A stretch of 64,000 nucleotides of DNA. Origin: Limnephilus marmoratus (lineage: Eukaryota > Arthropoda > Insecta > Trichoptera > Limnephilidae). A program made the position numbers and the translations under genes. How positions within the stretch are numbered: position 1 is the stretch's first letter; each line of letters starts with the position of its first letter. The stretch is taken from positions 24,877,770 to 24,941,769 of the forward strand of contig OU862923.1 in NCBI GenBank assembly GCA_917880885.1. Direction: 5' to 3'. The notes beneath the pieces were generated by a model. It searched no databases, had not been told where the DNA came from, and saw only the letters and a program-made list of their open reading frames with translations. Positions 56,527-64,000 of this stretch are shown in pieces.

Positions 56527-56678
56527 TGATGAAATGTAAGAAAAGGCAGTTAAGACTTTAGAACTATTTATTTTATAATTAGAAAACGTAAAAGATCGTA
56601 AATGACAGTGCACAAACAATGTAGGTAGAACTGACAGTGCACAAAAACAAAAGCTAGAGGGCGTTCATACTTCCATCA
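56527..56678 (-). repeat. 3' LTR of the Copia element
   Basis: 152 bp, TG...CA, 150 of 152 identical to the other LTR. The pol stop codon lies inside it (56654-56656). Confidence 0.93.
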
Positions 56679-59600
56679 TCCTCTCCTGAACGCACACGCT
56701 TTAAAATTAAACCCATTGATGAGGTGAAGTTTTCATGCTTCGGTCGGTGGAGTGCTTTCGTCAAAATATCTGCGACCATATCTCCAGTGCATCTATATTG
56801 AACCATGATTTGTTTGGCAGCAACTTTCTCGCGCACAAAGTGATAGCGGACGTCTATATGTTTACTGCGCGCGTGGTAAACAGCATTTCCTGAAAGACTA
56901 ATCGCACTCTGATTATCACAGTAAAGGGTTATAGGTGTACCTTTAAGTTCAGGTTGAAACTCGTCTGCCAGTTGTTTCAACCAAAGAGCTTCCTGAATAG
57001 CCGACGATAGAGCCATATATTCAGCCTCAGTTGTAGAAAGGGCTATGGTCTGCTGTTTCTTGGAATTCCAGCTTATTACGGCACCCTGAAATAAAAATAT
57101 GTATCCTGTGCAGGATTTTCTATATTCAATGTCATTTGCCCAATCTGAATCGCAATAGCCTGAAATTTTTTCATTAACTTTCCGTTTATAAACCAGTTTC
57201 ATATTCATTGTAGCTTTCAGGTATTTCATGACTCGTTTCAGAGCCATCCAATGTTCATTAGTAGGTTGACTATTATATCTACTCAGAGAATTTATTACAT
57301 AGGTAATGTCTGGACGAGTTCCCTGTGACAAGTACAACGAACAGCCAATTATTTCTTGATATGGAATGTTATTTAAAATTTCTTGTTGACTTTCAGCCTT
57401 CTTCATTTTAACATTAGCATCAGCGGGAGTCCACTTTGGCTTACAATCGTTCATTCCAAATCGTGTAAGCATCATCTTTATGTAAATAGATTGATCAATA
57501 GAGATCTCATCAACATTTTCATCTTGTGAAATTCTAAAACCAATGCAATGTTTGGCTGTTCCTAAATCCTTCATGCAGAATTTTTCTTTTAACTTCAATT
57601 TTATGATACGTGAGGTCTCTTCATTATTAAATAAGTAAATTATATCATCTACATATACTGCTATAAAAAGCATATCATTTTCATTCAAAATACGGTAGTA
57701 AACGCATGGATCTATGTTTGAACGAGTCATTCCAATTTCTAACAGAGCAGTGTTTAATTTTTTATTCCACTGTCTGCTCGCCTGTTTAAGTCCGTATATT
57801 GACTTGTTCAGTCTACATACTTTATTTTCATCTTCATAGCCAGGTGGTAAGGACATGTAAATTTCTTCATCAATGTCACCCTGTAGAAATGCTGTGACTG
57901 CGTCCATTTGGTGTATTTTAAGTCGATATTTGACAGCAAGACCAATCAAGTATCTTATGGAAGTATAACGGACTACTGGAGCGTATACCTCATTGTAATC
58001 AATACCCTTCACTTGTTTATATCCTTTGATCACCAGTCTAGCTTTATAGCGTGTAATAGATCCATTGCCATCCATCTTAGTTTTATATACCCATCTGCTG
58101 GGAATTACTGATTTTCCTTCTGGTAAGTCAACCAGTGTCCATGTATTATTTTTTATTAATGACTGATATTCTTCCGCCATAGCTCTCTTCCAATCATCAG
58201 CCTTTTCACTGTTAAGAGCTTCTTGTAGACTTTGTGGATCACTGTTTAGTAAATTAATAGTTGACTCAGAACTTTGACACATTAAGGATGAGGAACCTGG
58301 ATGAATATCATTTCCATCATTATTTTGACATCTCATTCTCCTCGGCAGCGATCTCAGAGTCATATTAGATTCCAGTGGAGAGTCAACTGTCCTGTCTGGT
58401 ACGTATGTGTCATCATTAACGTCCTCATATTGATCAGAATCATCTGAAATATAAATACTTTGTGATTCAGCCTGTGTTTCTCTTCTGTCATTAATTTCAT
58501 CATCAATATTTCTTTACACTGGTTCTTCGAGTTCATCATACAAAGGTAAGTAAACAGAATTCTTTTCTTTTACTTCATCATACCTTTCCTTTGAATTTTC
58601 TTCTATCTCTATGTCTTTTTTACAAATTTCTTTTTCTTTTTCAGGTACATTGTCCACTTTATTTCTTTTAATAGAAGCTTCTAGGAATACAACATCTCTA
58701 CTCAGGACTCTTTTTTTTGTTTCAGGATCTATAAATCGGTAACCTTTGGTAATGTCGCTGTAGCCAACAAAAATTAACTTACGTGACTTCACATCAAGCT
58801 TAGTTCTTTTTTTCTTGAGGAATATGCACCATTGCAGGACATCCAAAGATTCTCATGTGATTTAGATTTGGTTTCTTACCAGTCCATACTTCATAGAGCG
58901 TCACATCGGATAAGGTACAGGTGGGAGAACGGTTAACGATATATGCTGCTGTAGCTACCGCTTCTGCTCAGAATGTGACCTGCAACTCAGCATTTAAAAT
59001 CATGCATTTAGCTCGCTCTATTAAAGTTCTATTCATTCTTTCACTGAGGCCGTTTTGCTCTGGTGTGTATGAATTAGATGTCTGGTGCAGTATTCCATGT
59101 TTTTTTAAGTAGGCTTCAAAAGTTTTATTTTTGTATTCAGTTCCATTATCGCTTCTCAAAATTTTAATTTTTGTACTTAACTCATTTTCTACTCTATTCT
59201 TAAATTCCACAAATTTTTCAAATACTTCATTCTTATTCTTAATAAAATATACATGTACTCTCCGAGAAAAATCATCAATAAAGGTTACAAAATACCTTGC
59301 CCCTCCAATTGAAGTGTGCTTCATAGGTCCACACACGTCACTGTGAATAAGCTCTAGCAGGCTGGTTGCACGGGAACCTTCAGTGGGGAACGGTTTTCTC
59401 GTTTGCTTGCCTTCAAGACAGGTAACACAAATGGAATTTTCTGTTCTTGGTGACAGCTTTACACCTTCTGTACAGTTAGGTATTTTATTAAGGCTAATGA
59501 AATTTAAGTGACCCATCCTCTGGTGCCATAGATAAGTATCATCATCAGTCTTAGCCATCATGACTTGCATATTTTGATTATCACAAGTATTTAACAGATA

Positions 59601-60020
59601 TGTGTCATTAATTAATTCGGCCTTTGCAACTAACTTGTTACTCGGATTGTAAATTTGACAGCCATGTTCGCTAAATATTACTCTGCATCCACCTTTAATT
59701 ATTTTGCTAACTGACAACAAATTTGTTTTTAATTCTGGTACATATAAAACATTCCTCACCTGTATTGAATCGGTGCTGCCATTGTTTGCATTTATTTTGA
59801 TACATACATTACCGCAGCATTCATCCTTTAATACTTTGTTATTAGCAATTCTGATGCTCGGTACAGAAGAGGGAGTGATATCAGTGAGCCAGTCACGGTG
59901 CATGGTCATATGCATAGATGCCCCTGAATCAATATGCCAAGAATAAGAGTCGTTTGTTGTAGATGCTGAAAAGGCTGCAACATACCCTGTATTTTTATCT
60001 GTTTTTTTTATTATTATCAC
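56654..60020 (-). pseudogene. Copia pol: protease, integrase, RT, RNase H with stops and a frameshift
   Basis: Protease WHIDSGASMHMT opens the first part (60020-58968). Integrase follows with the HHCC finger (HQRMGHLNF ... CVTCLEGKQ) and DDE residues in HSDVCGP, RSDNGTEY and TPEQNGLSERMNR. At 58968-58970 TGA replaces the TGG expected after VTF. The reading frame then shifts near 58840, in a TTTTTTTCTTG run. A TAA interrupts at 58514-58516, after which the same frame goes on. RT (58363 onward) has the RWVYKTK start, QMDAVTAFLQGD (motif A), SIYGLKQASRQWN, and VYVDDIIYL (motif C, intact). RNase H has YCDSDWAND, STTEAEYMAL and SKHIDVRYHF. RT and RNase H look undamaged; integrase is broken. Confidence 0.9.
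56679..56688 (-). promoter_or_regulatory. Polypurine tract of the Copia element
   Basis: Minus strand CAGGAGAGGA directly before the 3' LTR. Confidence 0.75.
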
Positions 60021-60694
60021 TTGTCTTCTTATGCCAACAATTTTTACTGAGATGTCCGTACTTGTTACAATTAAAACATCTTAAGCCTTTCTTAATACTT
60101 TTGGGCTGATTATTTTTTGTGTTTGTATAAAGTGCGGTAGTGTCTGATGTCTTTACTTCCTGTAGTAATTTGTTTTTACTAAATCAGCACTAATCTTTAT
60201 ACCGGAACTTTTTAAGCCCATTATCATGGGCCTATATATTTCTGGCAAACCTGCCAGCATTAATGTGCCCAACCACTCATCGTCCACATGGAATTTTATA
60301 TTCCTTAACTTGTGCGCGGCTGTCATAATTTTGTTTACGTAGTCTTCGACTGAAATGCTACTTTCTAAATTGGTGTTAATGAGTTCTTTTAATAAACCCA
60401 CTTTTCGAGTCAATCCACTGTCCTCGAATGCCTTTGCCAAATTTTCCCATACTTGTTTTGCATTTTCGGCTTCTTGAATGTGTACATATAAAATTGGGTC
60501 TACTAATAATATTAACTTTGACTTGGCTTTGATGTCTTGTTTAACTGAATTAGAATCTGTAGCCACTGGTTCTTTCAAAATACAACAATATAATCTTCGT
60601 GCTGTAAGTATGCTTTGACCGCAAAACTCCAACTTGCCCAATTGCCACGACCAGTCAACTTCTCAATCGACATCATCGAATTATTTCCAGCCAT
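60021..60694 (-). pseudogene. Copia gag with frameshifts
   Basis: The ATG at 60692-60694 starts MAGNNSMMSIEKLTGRGNW, the usual copia gag opening ('KL-G-NW--W'). The frame is lost near 60590-60600. It continues in another frame (LYCCILKEPV, then NLAKAFEDSGLTRKVGLLKE) to about 60160, where a one-base change in an A-rich word moves it again. The CCHC zinc knuckle CFNCNKYGHLSKNC (about 60043-60084) lies in the third stretch. A further shift in an A8 run at about 60003-60010 separates it from the protease. Gag would form the particle and bind RNA through the knuckle. Confidence 0.85.
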
Positions 60695-60845
60695 ATTTAT
60701 ATTTAAACATTCAACAGTAAGTAATAGATGTCTGAAAAGAAAAAATCACTCGCGAGCGCGGTAACCAAAGTGAGGTTATACTCGCAGTTTTCACTATTTT
60801 TACTTTTTATTTACTACTCAAAACACAAAAAAAAAACTGTAAACG

Positions 60846-60863
60846 GCAGGGTTGGGGATAACC
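60846..60863 (-). promoter_or_regulatory. Primer-binding site of the Copia element
   Basis: Minus strand directly after the 5' LTR: GGTTATCCCCAACCCTGC. A GGTTAT start is what copia-type elements use to pair with the anticodon region of initiator tRNA-Met; the match beyond the first six bases is not established. Confidence 0.6.
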
Positions 60864-61015
60864 TGATGAAATGTAAGAAAAGGCAGTTAAGACTTTAGAA
60901 CTATTTATTTTATAATTAGACAACGTAAAAGATCGTAAATGACAGTGCACAAACAATGTAGGTAGAACTGACAGTGCACAAAAACAAAAGCTAGAGGGCA
61001 TTCATACTTCCATCA
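60864..61015 (-). repeat. 5' LTR of the Copia element
   Basis: 152 bp, near-identical to 56527-56678. Confidence 0.93.
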
Positions 61016-61189
61016 GAATTAGCCTACGAGAGAATGAGATTGAATAATCGATTTAAAAACGATTTTACATAGAAAATTATTCTTCTACATAAGAGTAGAT
61101 TGAATACGACAGCTCTGAATATTTAGTGAGTTTTCAGATCAAACTAGAGAAAAAAAACAGAAATAAAATCAGACAATTTCGGACGGTGG

Positions 61190-61525
61190 AGAAGAAGGGC
61201 TCTGGACTAGCAATATAAACGTTGCGATTTCAAATCCCAGCGTGAGCAAGTAAATTTAACTTTATTTGGTTAATTTGAATTATTAAACATTTTATTCATT
61301 TAAAATAAAATAAGGTATACTTGTTTGAAATAGCTTTAGACGTATTTGGTTACCAGAACTGAATAGCCAGATACTTCCCTACCTTCCTCTCTCCCATCTC
61401 CCACCCCTCTCCTCCACTTTCAGCCTCACCACATAATCCCATTGAGGATGCCATAGTCGCACAGGCTCCAGGCGGTTGGGAGCAGTTGGGACTCATGTCC
61501 GGTATTGATATAAAAATAAAAATAA
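61190..61525 (+). mobile_element. SINE family A copy
   Basis: Diverged head (GATTTCAAATCCCAGCGTG), then the family body (TGAATAGCCAGATACTTCCC, TCAGCCTCACCACATAATCC, GAGGATGCCATAGTC) and an A-rich end at 61512-61527. Confidence 0.7.
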
Positions 61526-61529
61526 ATTA

Positions 61530-62095
61530 TGTAAGACGATAGTACACTCCAATGGTGATGGTATCGTCGTACTGATCTTTCTTCATCAACATGATTGATT
61601 TTTGGTCAATTGATACCAAGTTAATAAAATTAATTCGTGCAATGTTAGTTATTATTAGTTGCGGCTCATCAAGGCGATATAAAATAAATCGAAACTGAAA
61701 CAATTGAAACGATCTCTGGAAATAGTCCAGTCAACGAATGTCAAGTCAAGGGTGTAGAGTGCGTGAGCAGGGACCTAAGCGATTCCTTCAGAAACTTGTT
61801 CAGAGTGCTTAGGATGTGAACATACTAAAGTGGTGAGCTAGAAGGGAGAGGGGAGGGGGAAGGTCTCAATTTTCGGGTTTCCGCTTATTTATCGAAAACG
61901 GTGCGCCGCAGAAAATTGTTGAAAAAAGTCGCGGAAAATTTTATAAGTGTGAGGGAATTGGTGAAGTTATCACATCCGCGATGGATGGCTCCATCCAATC
62001 TACTGTTAAGGAAACTCATGTGAACTCAAAGCCATGGTTCTTGGAGCCTACAACACTTCTAGAACATCCGAAGACAGAACAGATTACAACAAAAT
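61530..62095. other. Unassigned DNA
   Basis: No gene or known repeat seen. Confidence 0.35.
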
Positions 62096-62097
62096 GG

Positions 62098-62150
62098 AGG
62101 AAAATTATGTTCCTCAGGGCCTCCCGTGTAGAGTTACTGTAAAAAAATAT
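62098..62150 (+). repeat. SINE/LINE family B 3' tip
   Basis: GAGGAAAATTATGTTCCTCAGGGCC, then GTGTAGAG and TACTGTAAAAAA. Only the hairpin and tail remain. Confidence 0.55.
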
Positions 62151-62154
62151 AATA

Positions 62155-62900
62155 AATAAAACTTTTGCGTATTATTTTTTTTACGAACGAGTCAACCTGT
62201 TTGGCATAACATTGCTTTCGGTAGAACAAAATACAAACAAAAATGATTCATCGCCATTTTCTCGTTTTATGTCACTAATTATCGAAATTTCAAAATTATT
62301 CTACTCTTTAAACAACATCAATATTAGAATTAATTTATTTAACAAAAGATAATACTTATCCAATTCATTTAGGGCTTGTAAATCTACCCGTGTAACGCCT
62401 CCATCGAAATACCAAGGGCGTAGAATTAGGCCTTGAGAAGAGTGCCTTTCTAAGGCCTAATAAGCGAATAAAGACGAAAATTCATACATGCGAAGCTTTC
62501 TTGGCAACAATTTTATGAATGAGTATGACGAGAGGGGAAGCCATTTTTGACTTATTGTGACCCTGTAATATTATCCTTCTCAATGGGACCTTGAAGTAGT
62601 GTTTTTTTAGGTATGACGACAGCAGGTTCAATCTTTGCTTTATATTTGACAATTTATGTATCTACTAGCTTGAAAAATCATTTTGCAATAATTTTTATTA
62701 GAATATCATGTTTAATGTGCCCTTTTTATTTTGTAAAGTTTATTTATTTCTATTCTTTAACATACATTTTACTAATGATTACAGTGGTTTACATAGATAA
62801 TAATGTTCCAGTAGTACCAAAAAAAATTATATTCAGTAACTGCATGTAAAAAGGTTTTTTTCTTCTTTTTTTATTCATCATATAACTTTTTCTACAGTTT
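62155..62900. other. Unassigned AT-rich DNA
   Basis: No gene seen. The 78-codon frame at 62613-62849 is hydrophobic and AT-driven with no motif. Confidence 0.35.
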
Positions 62901-62904
62901 TTAC

Positions 62905-62952
62905 AGGTGATTTAACTACCAAGCTAGGCACATGCCCGTATTATGGTAGTCG
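62905..62952 (-). repeat. Hairpin module like that at 13470
   Basis: CTACCAAGCTAGGCACATGC pairs in part with CCGTATTATGGTAG; T-rich sequence precedes it on plus. Confidence 0.45.
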
Positions 62953-62978
62953 AATTATGAATATATAAGTTAAGTATA

Positions 62979-63499
62979 TCTAATATATAAAATTCTCGTG
63001 TCACGGTGTTTGTTACCATACTCCTCCGAAACGGCTGGACCAATTTTGATGAAATTTTGTGTGCTTATCTGGTAGGTCTGAGAATCGACCAACATCTATT
63101 TTTCATACCCCTAAAAGTAAAGGGTGTTCCACTCCGAAGAAAATTATTTTCCCCATACATTTTGTATGGAACGAATTCTCCTATTTTGAAAGAACTGCAG
63201 CAATATTGTAAGGGGTATAATATTGAACAGTGAACCGAGGGAGGGGGGAGGGGGCTGGGGGGAGGGGGAAGGGGGGAGGGGGGAAAGGAACTCAGGAAGG
63301 GGGGTTAGCGGGACGGGGGAAGGGGAGAAGTGGAGTGGGGAGAGGGAGAGGGAACGCGAGAGGGGAAAGGATACGCAGGGAGAAACAATTTAGATCAAGG
63401 TATGGTATACGCAGGGAGAAACAATTTAGATCAATTCAGCTAATAAGTTGACAACAGTTTTTGATTCTGAGGCGGTACGAAGTTCGTCGGATCAGCTAG
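62979..63499 (+). mobile_element. Non-autonomous Helitron, complete ends
   Basis: Starts TCTAATATATAAAATTCTCG after A and ends GGATCAGCTAG before T. A hairpin-like ACGAAGTTCGT lies 8 bp before the terminal CTAG, at the place Helitrons keep their 3' hairpin. The 5' block CGAAACGGCTGGACCAATTTT is a common Helitron-type sequence. The middle is G/A-rich (63238-63370), and GGTATACGCAGGGAGAAACA is duplicated near 63400. No Rep/helicase, 521 bp. Open frames in the G-rich part are spurious. Confidence 0.75.
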
Positions 63500-63504
63500 T
63501 ATAA

Positions 63505-64000
63505 TTATATAAATGTAAGAATTGTTATAGGTTAATGTGTAGTTTAGTTAGGTACAATGTTTTTGTATGACAACGAATTCTTTAAGTGGTTTCTCAATTA
63601 AGTAGATAATATTTATATAATAATAAACATATAAATAATAAACATATAAACCATTGTAGGCTGCTGTTTCGTTTAAATAAAATAGGTACTACATAAATAC
63701 ATGATAGGTAGATAAATAAATGAATGACTCTTCTTGTGGTTAGTTCATGGTAGCATTTTGTGAACATCTCACTAAAGGACCTTTACTTGGGTGTTAGCCA
63801 TTTTATTTACAATCCTTGTGGATTAAGTGTTATTCTGTCAACATAATTAAAAACGGAATATTATAAACGGAACTTAACTGGTTTAAATTATGTTCACTAT
63901 TTTATGTACCACTACTTTATACACAACTGTATGCTTCCTAAATAAACATAAATAAAAAAATTAAAATTAAAAATGCGGTATCCTCTTTAATATTGTATTG
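63505..64000. other. Unassigned AT-rich DNA
   Basis: No gene or known repeat recognised. Confidence 0.35.

Larger units (their letters stand above)
56527..61015 (-). mobile_element. Copia LTR retrotransposon, structurally complete
   Basis: 152-bp LTRs (56527-56678 and 60864-61015) start TGATG and end CATCA. They differ at two positions (ATTAGAAAAC/ATTAGACAAC and AGGGCGTT/AGGGCATT). A perfect 5-bp duplication GAATT flanks the element (56522-56526 and 61016-61020). The total of 4,489 bp and the domain order gag, CCHC, protease, integrase, RT, RNase H on the minus strand are those of Ty1/copia. Polypurine tract and copia-type primer site are in place. The coding region has several lesions (see the gag and pol entries), so it should not make a full polyprotein. 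Confidence 0.95.

Noticed and set aside
63230..63451. Gly/Arg-rich 73-codon frame
   Set aside because: Translation of the G/A-rich interior of a Helitron; low complexity.

Overview
This is a eukaryotic, AT-rich, repeat-dominated window, most likely from an arthropod and probably an insect. The reasons are a BEL/Pao element, a Copia element with a copia-style primer site, Penelope-like GIY-YIG fragments, CR1/Jockey-type and R2/R4-type LINEs, tRNA-derived SINEs, Helitrons, and a degenerate CCTAA array that recalls the insect (TTAGG)n telomere repeat. I found no convincing host protein-coding gene, no rRNA and no CRISPR. Almost every long open frame belongs to a mobile element, so the window reads as intergenic or intronic DNA built from nested transposons.

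Layout. 0-10 kb: a tRNA-headed SINE, then a large inverted repeat (arms about 838-1792 and 7442-8157) that holds a BEL/Pao retrotransposon (1982-6412, minus; 485-bp LTRs; 5-bp duplication ATAAG), then an RTE-type LINE tail (9435-9917). 10-20 kb: a Penelope-like GIY-YIG fragment (about 10.9-11.6 kb), a Helitron (12988-13705), several SINEs, a LINE fragment lodged between inverted Penelope-like ends, and a TIR element of 716 bp with a 9-bp duplication (18599-19314). 20-32 kb: a foldback structure filled with a 124-127 bp minisatellite and a CCTAA array (21345-22838), Helitron remnants, and two 722-bp copies of a TTAA-flanked MITE (26065-26786 and 30734-31455). 31.6-36.7 kb: an almost full-length CR1/Jockey-type LINE with ORF1, ORF2 (one frameshift) and a tandemly repeated 3'UTR. 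38.5-40.5 kb: two truncated LINEs tail to tail. 40.7-50 kb: SINEs, LINE 3' ends, a SINE palindrome, a tRNA-like unit inside inverted repeats, and Penelope-like 3' remnants. 50.1-53.8 kb: a nearly complete REL-endonuclease LINE (R2/R4 type, minus). 56.5-61.0 kb: a complete-structure Copia element (minus; 152-bp LTRs; duplication GAATT) with several coding lesions. 61-64 kb: SINEs and a Helitron (62979-63499).

How the parts work together. The autonomous families (LINEs, Penelope-like) share 3' terminal RNA-like structures with non-autonomous partners. One LINE family encoding an RT C-terminus and a SINE family share the same nested double hairpin at the 3' end in about nine copies. Three copies of a second LINE family keep a 3' hairpin whose stem bases differ but still pair. 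Penelope-like ends repeatedly carry a CUGANGA-N-hairpin-GAAA motif that resembles a hammerhead ribozyme core. These structural signals, the BEL element that keeps an 896-codon frame with altered catalytic residues, and the filled foldback element are the most interesting items.
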